Source: Paraburkholderia phenazinium (GTDB taxonomy: Bacteria > Pseudomonadota > Gammaproteobacteria > Burkholderiales > Burkholderiaceae). From it: a stretch of 64,000 nt of DNA. Both the position numbers and the translations under genes were made by a program. Shown here piece by piece: positions 8,291 to 17,106 of this stretch. The number at the start of each line of letters is the position of its first letter. The first letter of the stretch is position 1. The DNA is taken from the NCBI RefSeq assembly GCF_900142845.1, contig NZ_FSRU01000001.1, positions 2,232,001 to 2,296,000 of the forward strand. Direction: 5' to 3'. The notes under the pieces are model-generated. The model worked only from the letters and a program-made list of their open reading frames with translations, ran no database searches and was not told the DNA's origin.

Positions 8291-9984
8291 GCAGCAACAC
8301 TCCTCGGCATCCGGAGCAAATCGAGGCGGCTCGCGAGCGTGACCGCCTCGGTCCGGTTTCTGACCGACAGCTTGGCGTAAAGATGCTTGGCGTGCGATTT
8401 CACCGTTTCGGGAGCAATGCCCAGCTCGACCGCGATCTGCTTGTTGGACAGCCCGCGCCCCATCAGCGCAAGGATCAGGCGCTCGCGCTCGCTGAGTCCC
8501 GCACCCGCGTGCGGGCGTCGTGCCGCGAACGGCTCATGGGTTTCGCTCGCATCGCGTTGCCGGTGCACCAGCAGCATGCCCGCATACGGCAGCAGTTCGC
8601 GGGTATCGCTGACCGCAACGATGCGTTGTTGCACGATCGCCTCGATCAGTTCGGCGACGCGCGCACTGCAATCCACCAGCGTTTGATGCAGCCCGACCGA
8701 GGGCGCGAGCCTCAGCAGTCCGACGAGCACCTCGACTGCTTCGCCGCGTTGGCCGGTCACGAGCAAGGCCTCGACGAGCAACAGGGCAATCGGCACCGCC
8801 GCATAGAGACCGCCCCGCCATACCGTGTCGCGATGCACTTCGCGCAGTGCTGCGATATCGACGGCAGCCGGCGAGCAGGCCAGCGCAACGCGCGCCCGGG
8901 CGACGGTGTGAAACCTCGCAATCTCGAAGCTCACGTTGCGGCTCGCGGCGCGCGCTTCATCGGCGAGGCCGGCAAGTGCGACAAGTGCGGCGAGACGCTG
9001 CAGCGCACTTTCGGCCTGCTCGATGCGGCCACGGCCCACCTCGATCTCGATCTGCTGCGCGAGGCTCGCCGCCTGCAGTCGCGGCCAGGCGCGCCGCGCG
9101 CCAAGCGCCTCGGCCTCGCTGAGAATCACCAGCGCCCGGCCGTGTTGCCGCCGGCCCGCGGCGATACGCGTGAGCAGCCCATACGCACGCAACGCACTTT
9201 CGACCGTACAGCTTTCGCGGAGCGTGGCCAGCCGGGCGACGATCAGCGCCTCAGCGTCGTCCACCTGGCCTTGCTCGTAGAGCACCTGCGCAACGATGCA
9301 GGCGGGAAACGCGTCCGCGGGAACCTGCTTGCCGATAAAGCGGCGGCCAATCTCAAGCGCATGTGCGGCCAGCAAACGCGCCGCGCTGAAGCGCATTTGA
9401 TCGAGCGCGACGGCGGCGTCCAAGGCCAGATCGAACAGCGCGGCGAGCGCCTGCCGCCGGCCCAACTGGGTATCCAGCTTGACGCGCTCCACCGCGTGGA
9501 AGCGCTCCAGCTCGCCGAGCCGCCAATACACGCTGCGGCACACCGTCAACGCGATGTGCGCGGTGACCGCGCTGACGCCAGGCCCGCGTGCCGCCAATGC
9601 GGCGGGTAAGGCAGCCGCCTCGTCGTCCTGCAACACGAGCGCCGCCGCGCGCAGCGCCGCAAGCTCGCAGCGCAACGTCTTCGCTACTGTGGGGGACAGC
9701 CTGTTCGCGTGGTGTTCGATCAGCTCCGCGATGACGAGCGCCTCGCGGCATTCGAGGTGCATGACGGCCTGCCACGCCCGTTCGAGATCGAGCCGGAGTT
9801 TTGCAAAACCGATGCCGGGACGGACGCCGCCGTTCCGTGTCATTGGCCGTGCCTCGCCGATGCGGATGCTCACCGGCGGATAAATGGCATGCCGCGCGGC
9901 CGTCTCGGTCGCAGCGTATGGCATCGCTCCGCTTGGCGTTCGAGCAGATTTCGAAAAGCTTTCGTGCGCAACCACATCGTTCAT
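8287..9984 (-). CDS. LuxR-type (MalT-like, ATPase-less) transcriptional regulator
   Basis: A 565-residue protein with a C-terminal GerE/LuxR helix-turn-helix (LSERERLILALMGRGLSNKQ, then a TVKSHAKHLYAKL recognition region). The N-terminal ~480 residues are helical and resemble the TPR-like arm of MalT-type regulators, but I see no Walker A, so it lacks the usual ATPase. ATG 9984 is chosen because GGAG sits six bases upstream; ATG 9996 and TTG 10017 lack a site. It overlaps the next gene by TTGA and is co-expressed with that STAND regulator, so it may be its DNA-binding partner or antagonist. Confidence 0.75.
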   Translation of the reverse strand: MNDVVAHESFSKSARTPSGAMPYAATETAARHAIYPPVSIRIGEARPMTRNGGVRPGIGFAKLRLDLERAWQAVMHLECREALVIAELIEHHANRLSPTVAKTLRCELAALRAAALVLQDDEAAALPAALAARGPGVSAVTAHIALTVCRSVYWRLGELERFHAVERVKLDTQLGRRQALAALFDLALDAAVALDQMRFSAARLLAAHALEIGRRFIGKQVPADAFPACIVAQVLYEQGQVDDAEALIVARLATLRESCTVESALRAYGLLTRIAAGRRQHGRALVILSEAEALGARRAWPRLQAASLAQQIEIEVGRGRIEQAESALQRLAALVALAGLADEARAASRNVSFEIARFHTVARARVALACSPAAVDIAALREVHRDTVWRGGLYAAVPIALLLVEALLVTGQRGEAVEVLVGLLRLAPSVGLHQTLVDCSARVAELIEAIVQQRIVAVSDTRELLPYAGMLLVHRQRDASETHEPFAARRPHAGAGLSERERLILALMGRGLSNKQIAVELGIAPETVKSHAKHLYAKLSVRNRTEAVTLASRLDLLRMPRSVAA

Positions 9985-10115
9985 GCGAGGCTCCATCGGA
10001 ACACGCCGTCGTCGCAACTGCTCGACGAAGGAAGATGCCGCCCAGACTAAACCTGGCGCCGTCGCGAAGCGTGATGATTCGGTTATTTTTCGGTAATGGT
10101 CCGGTCGTGACGGGG

Positions 10116-10148
10116 CTTATACGATGTTTATACGGCGCTTATACGGTG
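10116..10148. repeat. three tandem 11-bp repeats (operator candidate)
   Basis: Three head-to-tail copies of an 11-bp unit, cTTATACGatg, tTTATACGgcg and cTTATACGgtg, share a TTATACG core and lie 132-164 bp upstream of the LuxR regulator start. An 11-bp period equals one helical turn and is typical of OmpR-type winged-helix operators. The STAND regulator in this operon carries such a domain, so autoregulation is plausible. Confidence 0.5.
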
Positions 10149-10214
10149 CATCGACGCGCGAGCTGCGCTGGGACGAACGCGTGTCGGCGCTATTCGTCTG
10201 CGGACATGCCGCCG

Positions 10215-11270
10215 TCACGAGGCGTCGCATGCGGCGGCCTCGCCGCGCGGCTCGTTCGCCAGCCTGCCACCTCGCATCCGCATGCGCCAGGCATTAGGCG
10301 GCTCGCCGATCATGCGCTTGAAGACCGCCGTGAAATGCGCGTGCGAACTGAAGCCGCAACTGAGCGCGACGTTGAGCACGCTGAACTCCGACGAGCTGAG
10401 CAGCATCTGCGCATGCTCGAGCCGTCGTCTTAGCAGGTAAGCGTGTGGGGAATAACCGGTCGTCGAGCGAAACTGCGCGGCGAAATGCATACGCGTGAGC
10501 CCCGTGCTGGCCGCCACTTCGGCCAGGCCGATCGGGTTGGCGAGATTGGCCTCCATGAAATCGAGCGCGCGGCGCAAACGCCACCTCGGCAGCGATGCAC
10601 CCTTGGCCATGGCGCGCGCCGACATATCGTCCGCGCCCCGGGCCAGCAATCGGGCCATGATCGCATCGCACACGCTGTCCGCATACATGCGGCCGAAGGT
10701 GTCGGCAAGCGGATTCGCGTCCTGCAGCGCGAGCGCCAGCCGTTCCACCGCGATGTCGCGAAAAATGCCCGGACTGTGGTCCGCGAGATCGGGCCGCGCG
10801 AGTTGCCCTTCGGCCTCCTCATAACGCCGCGACACCAGGTCCGGCGCGACGAACAGATGCATGACGCGGCACGGCGCTGCATACACGGCCTTGACGCTGG
10901 CGCCCGGCGCGGTGATCTGGATCGAACCCGGCATCACCGGACCGTCGCAGAGGACCCGGCCGTCGTGCTGGAACCTCAGCGTGGTCGCGCTCAGGCTGAT
11001 GCCGACCGTATAGAAACGCTCATCGCCCACGCTCGACACTTCGCGCTGCGCGGCGCCGCCCTCACTCCAGCTCCAACTGCCGGCGAGGATGCGGTCGGTG
11101 GTGGCTGCATCGACCGTGGAAAGCGGCGGACAGCGCCAGCGCTCCTCTACGCCTACGATCGAACGTTCGCTCGCACTGAAGTTCGTTGTGAAACATGCGC
11201 CCAGGCCACTTCCGGCATCAGCAGATGCCGCCCGGCCAAGGCTCGCCGCGTACTGTGACTGTCTGGACAT
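10215..11270 (-). CDS. AraC-family transcriptional regulator
   Basis: A 351-residue regulator with two helix-turn-helix motifs at the C-terminus (about 245-340). The first contains IGLAEVAASTGLTRMHFAAQF and the second the FSVLNVALSCGFSSHAHFT signature. The N-terminal half is an unrecognised sensing domain. ATG 11270 is preferred because GGAGCGACACC precedes it; the frame runs further upstream without a ribosome binding site. It lies downstream of and faces the same way as the MucR-type gene, but the 165-bp gap argues for its own promoter. Its target is not evident. Confidence 0.8.
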   Translation of the reverse strand: MSRQSQYAASLGRAASADAGSGLGACFTTNFSASERSIVGVEERWRCPPLSTVDAATTDRILAGSWSWSEGGAAQREVSSVGDERFYTVGISLSATTLRFQHDGRVLCDGPVMPGSIQITAPGASVKAVYAAPCRVMHLFVAPDLVSRRYEEAEGQLARPDLADHSPGIFRDIAVERLALALQDANPLADTFGRMYADSVCDAIMARLLARGADDMSARAMAKGASLPRWRLRRALDFMEANLANPIGLAEVAASTGLTRMHFAAQFRSTTGYSPHAYLLRRRLEHAQMLLSSSEFSVLNVALSCGFSSHAHFTAVFKRMIGEPPNAWRMRMRGGRLANEPRGEAAACDAS

Positions 11271-11435
11271 GGTGTCGCTCCGTGTCGATGCGCCGCACGC
11301 CGGCGGCGCCGACCGCTTCACGGCGCCCGACCCGCGGGCCGTTTTCATTGCTGAGCATGATGCGCGACACGGCCACTGCTCCGGTATCCCTCCAATGGGT
11401 GAAACGGCCACCCGCGAGCGCGGGCCCGCCTCCCC

Positions 11436-11849
11436 TCAAGACTTCGCAGGACGACGCGGCTTGACGGCCCCCGCGGGATGATTCTTCGCGATGGTCGAGC
11501 GCAACGCCGAGTAGGCGGGCGCGACCATCGGATAGTCGGCGGGCAGCCCCCATTTCGCCCGATACTGCTCGGGGGTCATCCCGTAGCGGTGCTGCAGATG
11601 GCGCTTGAGCGACTTCAGTTTGCGGCCGTCCTCGAGACAGACCAGGTAGTCGTCATGGATCGATTCGTCGATGGGGACGGCCGCCTCGCCCGGCGAGCAG
11701 GCCTCCTCACCCGGATCGCGCAGCGCCGCGAGGGCGGCATGGGTACTGGAAATGAAGGCCGGCAGGTCGGCGGCCGGCAGCGGGTTGCATGAGACGAAGC
11801 TCGCCACGATTTCGGCGGTCAGCTCGATCAGGTGGGTGCGCTCGTTCAC
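11436..11849 (-). CDS. MucR/Ros-family zinc-finger transcriptional regulator
   Basis: A 137-residue MucR/Ros protein. The conserved C-terminal half reads VCLEDGRKLKSLKRHLQHRY then GMTPEQYRAKWGLPADYPMV, containing the Cys and His residues of the prokaryotic zinc finger. Members are global regulators of exopolysaccharide, motility and host-association genes. The start is GTG 11849, preceded by GAGG at six bases; its GTGA overlaps the stop of a 26-codon upstream ORF, suggesting translational coupling. The promoter carries the same palindrome as the decarboxylase promoter. Confidence 0.85.
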   Translation of the reverse strand: MNERTHLIELTAEIVASFVSCNPLPAADLPAFISSTHAALAALRDPGEEACSPGEAAVPIDESIHDDYLVCLEDGRKLKSLKRHLQHRYGMTPEQYRAKWGLPADYPMVAPAYSALRSTIAKNHPAGAVKPRRPAKS

Positions 11850-11926
11850 GGCCGGCCTCGTAAATTCAAGGGCCCCGTGTCAATGGGTAAGGTGCCCGAA
11901 AGCAGCGGACAGATTCGCGACACCAT
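11846..11926 (-). CDS. 26-codon upstream ORF / possible leader peptide of the MucR gene
   Basis: ATG 11926 is preceded by a strong AGGGAGG site and opens a frame of 26 codons ending in TGA at 11848-11846, overlapping the GTG start of the MucR gene by GTGA. The peptide starts MVSRICPLL and has no family I recognise. The ribosome binding site, the position just after a good promoter and the stop/start overlap all suggest it is translated and couples MucR synthesis to its own translation. It could be a leader peptide or a genuine microprotein. Confidence 0.45.
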   Translation of the reverse strand: MVSRICPLLSGTLPIDTGPLNLRGRP

Positions 11927-11959
11927 GACCTTGCCTCCCTGTTGGGCGGGTTCCCGGAA

Positions 11960-12003
11960 AAGGTAGAGGCGCGCAGCACGCGGGTCAATCCCCCGAACGG
12001 GGG
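11960..12003 (-). promoter_or_regulatory. promoter with GC-rich palindrome for the uORF-MucR unit
   Basis: On the reverse strand CCCCCGTTCGGGGG (12003-11990) is followed by one base, -35 TTGACC (11988-11983), a 17-bp spacer and -10 TACCTT (11965-11960). The expected transcription start is about 25-30 bp before the uORF ATG. Palindrome, spacing and flanks match the decarboxylase promoter at 1936-1979. Confidence 0.6.
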
Positions 12004-12015
12004 CGGACTCGCGCG

Positions 12016-13557
12016 CTAGCGCGTCGCACTTGCCGGCTGCGCGGGCAGTACCGGCAAATCGTCGCTGCGATACCCGCCGCCCAGCGTGCGCGTCAGGACG
12101 ATTTCCGCTTCGATTTCATCGCCGTTCAGTTGCAGCAGCGCGATCTGTCCTTCGATGACCGGCGCCTTGGCCTGCATCGCTGTGCTGCGGTCGGCGAGAC
12201 CGCGCTGGTACTGCGCGTCGGCGCTCTCGCTGGCGAAACGGATGGCGTCGATCCGCTCGCGCTGCAGTTGCGCGCGATGCTCGAGATCGTCGATCTGGCT
12301 GCCGGTTTGCGCGACATCGCGGACCGCGTCGAGCACCGCTTCGTTGTACTGTTCGATGAGCGTGTTGCTGGCACTCCGTGCGCCATGCAGGCCCGCGTTC
12401 AGACGGCCGCCGTCGAAGATCGGCAAAGAGAGTCCCGGGATCAGGTTGATCTGCTCGGCTGAATGCGTGAACAGATCGCGCATCCGCAGCGCGTTGAAGC
12501 CGAAGAACGCGGTGATGTCGAAGCTCGGGTAGAACGCGGCCTTGGCGGCGTCGATGCGGTCGAACGATGCCGCGACGAGCCAGCGCAGCGCCTGCAGGTC
12601 CGGGCGGCGGTTCAGCAGCTCGAACGACAGTGTGGACGGCAGGCCGACCGAGGGCGCCGGCAACGCCACCGGCACGATGGCCGGCAGATCGTCCGCGCCC
12701 GCGCCCAGCAGCGCGCGCAACGCCTCGCGGGTTTGCACGATCTGTTCCTGTGCCGAGGCGATCTGCTGGTCGAGCGCAAGAAGTTGCGAGCGCGCCTCGG
12801 CCGACTGCGTCAGCGCCTCCAGCCCCCGTTCGTGCCGCGCGCTTCGCGTGTCCAGCTCGAACGCGTCGACGCTGCGCAATTGCTGCAGCAGGCCGAGGCT
12901 CGTATAGACGATCTGGATCTGGTAGTAGAGCTGCGCAACGCCCGTCGACACTTCCAGCTCGGCCTGCGCCGCCTCGGCGCGACGCGCGTTCTGTTCGCCG
13001 AGCGCCGCGCGCACGAGATCGCGCTGCTTGCCCCACAGGTCGATATCGTAGTGGGCGTCCACGCCGACCAGCCCGGTCCAGTACCACGGGCCGTAGGCGC
13101 CGATCGCCGGATCCTGCTGCGCATAGGCGCTCAGGAAACCATGGCCGGACACGTGCTCGCGATCGGCCTCGCCGCGCGCCGAGACCTGCAGGTCCGAACC
13201 CGCGCGGATCAGTTCCACCTGGGCGTGCGCCTGCGAGACGTGCTCACGTGCGATGGCGAGCGTCGGCGCATGACTGAGCGCGCGGTCGATCAACGCGTCG
13301 AGCTGCGGGTCGTGATAGTCCTCCCACCAGCGCGCCGACGGCCAGCCTTCGCCGGCGAGATGGATGTCGTCGGCCAGACGGATTTGTTCCGGTGCGATGA
13401 GAGCGGCCGGCGGGCTGTCGTGATGAATCAGCGCGCAGGCTGCGAGGCATGAACAGAGCGGCAGCAGCGCCAGCCAGCGGCGCACGAAGCGCGGCAACGG
13501 TGGACGGGCGGCGTGGCGAGGCGCGGTCTGCGTCTGCGAAAAATGATCGTCGCGCAT
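12016..13557 (-). CDS. outer-membrane efflux lipoprotein, NodT/OprM type
   Basis: A 513-residue outer-membrane factor. The N-terminus carries a lipoprotein signal with lipobox LAAC near residue 41, followed by two OEP (TolC-like) repeats. Motifs typical of the NodT family include WWEDYHDPQLDALIDRAL and LLNRRPDLQALRWLVAA. ATG 13557 overlaps the TGA of the FUSC gene (TGATG), so it is translated as the last gene of the poxB-efflux operon. It would form the exit duct for the HlyD/FUSC pump. An alternative GTG lies one codon earlier. Confidence 0.85.
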   Translation of the reverse strand: MRDDHFSQTQTAPRHAARPPLPRFVRRWLALLPLCSCLAACALIHHDSPPAALIAPEQIRLADDIHLAGEGWPSARWWEDYHDPQLDALIDRALSHAPTLAIAREHVSQAHAQVELIRAGSDLQVSARGEADREHVSGHGFLSAYAQQDPAIGAYGPWYWTGLVGVDAHYDIDLWGKQRDLVRAALGEQNARRAEAAQAELEVSTGVAQLYYQIQIVYTSLGLLQQLRSVDAFELDTRSARHERGLEALTQSAEARSQLLALDQQIASAQEQIVQTREALRALLGAGADDLPAIVPVALPAPSVGLPSTLSFELLNRRPDLQALRWLVAASFDRIDAAKAAFYPSFDITAFFGFNALRMRDLFTHSAEQINLIPGLSLPIFDGGRLNAGLHGARSASNTLIEQYNEAVLDAVRDVAQTGSQIDDLEHRAQLQRERIDAIRFASESADAQYQRGLADRSTAMQAKAPVIEGQIALLQLNGDEIEAEIVLTRTLGGGYRSDDLPVLPAQPASATR

Positions 13558-15719
13558 CACGCTATCCCCGCCCGGGCGGAATCATTCGACGGCGTCGACG
13601 TGAGTTCGGCGGTCCACCATTGCGGCAAGCCCGTGAGCGCCGTGTTGAGACGCGTGGCCGACTCCTGCAGCGCAGCGCTGCCCTCCCCGCCGCGCGCGCT
13701 CGTCGCCAGCCTGGTTGAATCCAGCGGCGCGGGCGGCGTGGCAAGCGGCGGTTCGCTCGACAATTGCTGAGCGTATTGTTCGAGCGACTCGCCAAGCTCG
13801 CGCTGCAGCGCCCCACAGGCTTGCATCACATCCGTGCCGGATGCATCGGTACGTCCGGCCTCGAACATCGTCCGGTCGTGGAAAACGTCGCTCGCCAGCA
13901 GGATCGAGCGGCTCTGCGCCAGCACCGTTTGCGCGAGGAGCGTGATGCGGGCCGTTTCGCCCTCACGCCAGTCCGGTTCGAGCGTGACCCGCGCGAGCAT
14001 CGCTTCGCAATCCGCCAGCATGGCCCACGCCGTCGACGCGGGCTGCGCCGGCGCTGCGGGCGCGCCGCTCATGGCCGCCGGGGCATGGCCGCGAGCGACA
14101 GCCGCGATCGTACGAAGCACCTTGGCGAGTTGCGTGCGCAGCGCGTCGGCCTCGCCTTCCGGCCACACCGACATCTGGATAAAAGTCGCAACGCCGACCC
14201 CCAGCAGAATCCCCACCAGCCGGTCGCGGATTTCGGTGAGATCGGACGGCGGCGCAAACTGCTCCAGCAGGGCGAGCGAAAACGTGAACATGAGCTGCAA
14301 GCCGGCGTAGCTGATCCGCTCGGAACCGGCCGACACCCACGCCCCCAGCGCAATCACCGGCAAGCTCATCAGCAGCAGGCCCGTCACGCTTTCCAGTTGC
14401 GGAATCACGAAGGCGACCATGAAGAGCGCGAGCGCGCTGGCGACCAGTGCACCGCTCACCCGCAGCAGACCGTGCCGGCTCGAGGCGCCGAGACTGGGCA
14501 GCGCGACGACAAGGCAGGTCAGCATGATCGTATGAATGCCGGGCCAGTTCACCGCGTTGTAGAACACATAGCAGATCAGGACCGACATCAGCGTGCGCAA
14601 TGCGAAGCGGGCGTAGCGCGGGTTGGAGAAGGCATCGGGTGACAGCAACGGGGCCGGCGGCGACGGCGGCGTCGCTGCTTGCGCCGCCTTGGAGCGGGTG
14701 GCATCGGCGAGCGCTTCGATGGCGCGCCGCATCGAAGCGACGGCGGGAATCGTCGGCGCTTCGGCATCGCGCTGCGCGGCGCTCACCCGTGGCAATGGCG
14801 CATCGTGGGTGATGGCGGCGTCGAGCGCCGCAACTTCGCCGCGCACGCTGCGGATCGCGGCGAGCCCGGCGTCACCGGACGGTTGCGCCGTGGCGGGCAA
14901 GCCGGCGGCCGCTTCGTACAAGCGCGAGACGGCCGTCACCGAAGCCAGCATCGCTGCAGCCGCATGCTCGCTGTAGCGCGTGCGCATCGTGGAGAAGCGC
15001 AGCAGTTTCTGCAACGACAAGGCGCCCTGCTGCAGATCGCTCGCATCGAGCGCGGCCGGCGTCGCAACAGGCTCGATAGACGGTTCGAGCAGCGCGGTGA
15101 GGCGCGCCTGAACCGCGGCGAGTTGCCGGTGCATCGCCGCGCGCAGTTGCCGCTCGGGCTCGGCGGGCAGCAAAACCGTATTGATGATCAGCGCCACCAC
15201 AACCGGATAGTTGACCGCGGACCAGACCCACAGACAACTGCGCACCAGTTGTTCCGCGTTGTCGGTCAGGTCGACAAAGCTCTGCGCGTAGATCACGATG
15301 ATCGCGACGATAAAAAACACCAGGCCAAACTTCGTAACGGCCCGCATCAGGTACACGCTGCAAAAAAATATCGCGCTAGCGACGGCGATGCGCAGCAGCG
15401 GGTAGTCGAAGGTCAAGACATAGAGGCCAATGGCAGCGGCAACCGCACAGGTCGAGCCGAGCACCAGGTTCAGCGCGATCACGCGCGTCAACACCACGTT
15501 GGCCTGGGTGACGTAGAACACCACCATCAGCGACAGGGCCAGCTCGGGCACCTGCAGCGTCATCGAAGCGACGATCACGATTGCGCTGCCCAGCACGCAA
15601 CGCAGCGTTACGTTGCCGCGACCGGGGAACATCGCCAGTTCGCGCTGCAGAAACCCCACGAAACGCGCGAATGGGCGCGGCAACGCAAGCTCGCGCCGCA
15701 AGCGCGCGACAGCGGTCAT
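13557..15719 (-). CDS. FUSC-family inner-membrane efflux protein (AaeB-like)
   Basis: A 720-residue protein with two blocks of predicted membrane helices (about 40-180 and 370-530), each followed by a soluble region, the layout of FUSC/aromatic-acid exporter proteins such as AaeB and MdtO. The start ATG overlaps the stop of the HlyD gene (ATGA). With the DUF1656, HlyD and NodT proteins of the same operon it would form an envelope-spanning exporter. Known relatives export hydroxybenzoates or fusaric acid; the upstream pyruvate oxidase suggests an organic acid here, but that is inference. Confidence 0.85.
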   Translation of the reverse strand: MTAVARLRRELALPRPFARFVGFLQRELAMFPGRGNVTLRCVLGSAIVIVASMTLQVPELALSLMVVFYVTQANVVLTRVIALNLVLGSTCAVAAAIGLYVLTFDYPLLRIAVASAIFFCSVYLMRAVTKFGLVFFIVAIIVIYAQSFVDLTDNAEQLVRSCLWVWSAVNYPVVVALIINTVLLPAEPERQLRAAMHRQLAAVQARLTALLEPSIEPVATPAALDASDLQQGALSLQKLLRFSTMRTRYSEHAAAAMLASVTAVSRLYEAAAGLPATAQPSGDAGLAAIRSVRGEVAALDAAITHDAPLPRVSAAQRDAEAPTIPAVASMRRAIEALADATRSKAAQAATPPSPPAPLLSPDAFSNPRYARFALRTLMSVLICYVFYNAVNWPGIHTIMLTCLVVALPSLGASSRHGLLRVSGALVASALALFMVAFVIPQLESVTGLLLMSLPVIALGAWVSAGSERISYAGLQLMFTFSLALLEQFAPPSDLTEIRDRLVGILLGVGVATFIQMSVWPEGEADALRTQLAKVLRTIAAVARGHAPAAMSGAPAAPAQPASTAWAMLADCEAMLARVTLEPDWREGETARITLLAQTVLAQSRSILLASDVFHDRTMFEAGRTDASGTDVMQACGALQRELGESLEQYAQQLSSEPPLATPPAPLDSTRLATSARGGEGSAALQESATRLNTALTGLPQWWTAELTSTPSNDSARAGIA

Positions 15720-16801
15720 GACTGCGCTCCGCCTGCGGCTGCCGCAGCATGTTCGCGAGGACGCACCACCGCCACCGCCGAGGTGCCGATGCGGAACAAC
15801 TGCGGATCGGGACGATCCACCAGGATCTTCACCGGAAAGCGCTGCGCGACGTGAACCCAGTTGATGCTGCGCTGAATGTTCGGCAGACCGTTCGCGGTGC
15901 CGCCGCCGTCCTGCGGATCGACGCCAAAGCCGACCGAGTCGACGGTACCGCTAAAGCGTATGCTGGTATTGCTCATCAGATACACCGTCGCCCGCGTGCC
16001 GGGACGGATCTGCCCGAGTTCGTTCTCGCGGAAATTGGCAATCACGTACCAGTGCCGCGTGTCGATCAGCGTGAAGACCGGTTTTTGCGCGGACACGTAC
16101 TGCCCGACCGTCGTGCGCAGTTCCGCGACGCGTCCATCGAACGGCGCGCGCACCGTCGCGTACTCGAGATTGAGTTGCGCCGTGGCGATCTCGGCCTGCA
16201 ACACCGAGCGCTGCGCGACGAGCGCATCGACGCTGCTGACCGCCGCCTGCGCCTCGCGTGCCTGGGCCTCGGCGGAGGCCAGTTCCGCGAGCGCCGAGCG
16301 CTGCGCGGTGCGTGCGCGGTCGAGGTCGTCGGCGGAGATGTAGCCCTTGCCGATCAGCGGCTGCATTCTCGCGAGCGTATCGCTCGCCTGGTTCGCCGCC
16401 GCCTGGGCGCGCGCCACCGCCGATCTGGCCGCCGTCGCGCCGAAGGTCTGCGCGTTCACGCTGCGCTGCGTCAGCGGAATCTGCGCGTCGAGCTGCACGA
16501 GCGCCGCCTGGGCGCGCTGCAACGCGTACTGATACGGACGCGGATCGATCTGGAACAGCAGATCGCCCTGCTTGACCGCCTGATTGTCGCGCACCGCCAG
16601 CGTGACGATCTTGCCGCTCACTTCCGGCGACACGCCGATGGTGTCCGCATACGCATAGGCATCGTCGGTGCGCGGCGCGGTGTCGACGCGCCAGATCACC
16701 GCGACGATCGCGGCCACCGCCAGCACGATCAGCAGAATGGCGGGCCAGGTTCGGGGGCGCTTCGCTGCGCCGGAGTTTGCCGCGCTCATGTTAGAACCCA
16801 T
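15716..16801 (-). CDS. HlyD-family periplasmic adaptor (AaeA/EmrA-like)
   Basis: A 361-residue membrane-fusion protein: one N-terminal membrane helix (about 18-38), then a biotinyl-lipoyl half (SPEVSGKIVTLAVRDNQAVK), a long helical hairpin and the second lipoyl half (ATVRAPFDGRVAELRTTVGQ). ATG 16801 follows the DUF1656 stop by 14 bp; ATG 16789 is an alternative with a slightly better GGG site, and neither is strong, which fits translational coupling. It would link the FUSC inner-membrane protein to the NodT duct. Confidence 0.85.
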   Translation of the reverse strand: MGSNMSAANSGAAKRPRTWPAILLIVLAVAAIVAVIWRVDTAPRTDDAYAYADTIGVSPEVSGKIVTLAVRDNQAVKQGDLLFQIDPRPYQYALQRAQAALVQLDAQIPLTQRSVNAQTFGATAARSAVARAQAAANQASDTLARMQPLIGKGYISADDLDRARTAQRSALAELASAEAQAREAQAAVSSVDALVAQRSVLQAEIATAQLNLEYATVRAPFDGRVAELRTTVGQYVSAQKPVFTLIDTRHWYVIANFRENELGQIRPGTRATVYLMSNTSIRFSGTVDSVGFGVDPQDGGGTANGLPNIQRSINWVHVAQRFPVKILVDRPDPQLFRIGTSAVAVVRPREHAAAAAGGAQS

Positions 16802-16815
16802 GTTGGCACTGTCTG

Positions 16816-17106
16816 TCACAAGTTGAAGCCAACCGCCCAGAGGACGATCGAAAAGAGCACGGTCAGCGCGGGATAGACGATCGCCGGAGGCGTGAGCCAG
16901 CCGCCGTAGCCGCGGCGATACGCCAGCACATGCACGATGACCGTCAGTGCCACGCCGCCCGTCACGCAGAACAGCCAGTCGGGAAAATACGCGCCCAGCA
17001 CGCCCACCGACGGCGACCCTGAGCACGCTGTGAGCAGCATCGACATCGGCAGGCCTAGGACTGTTTTTAGGCCCGCGCTTAAGGCCGCTTTTGAGCCTGC
17101 TTTCAT
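16816..17106 (-). CDS. DUF1656 small membrane protein (AaeX-like) with lipobox-like N-terminus
   Basis: A 96-residue protein whose C-terminal two thirds match DUF1656/AaeX, the small inner-membrane partner of FUSC efflux systems (two hydrophobic segments, ending LWAVGFNL). Its ATG overlaps the poxB stop (TGATG). Unusually it carries a 35-residue extension with SMLLTACSG, which reads as a lipobox. If the cysteine is lipidated, the first segment is a cleaved signal; otherwise it adds a third membrane segment. Confidence 0.7.
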   Translation of the reverse strand: MKAGSKAALSAGLKTVLGLPMSMLLTACSGSPSVGVLGAYFPDWLFCVTGGVALTVIVHVLAYRRGYGGWLTPPAIVYPALTVLFSIVLWAVGFNL

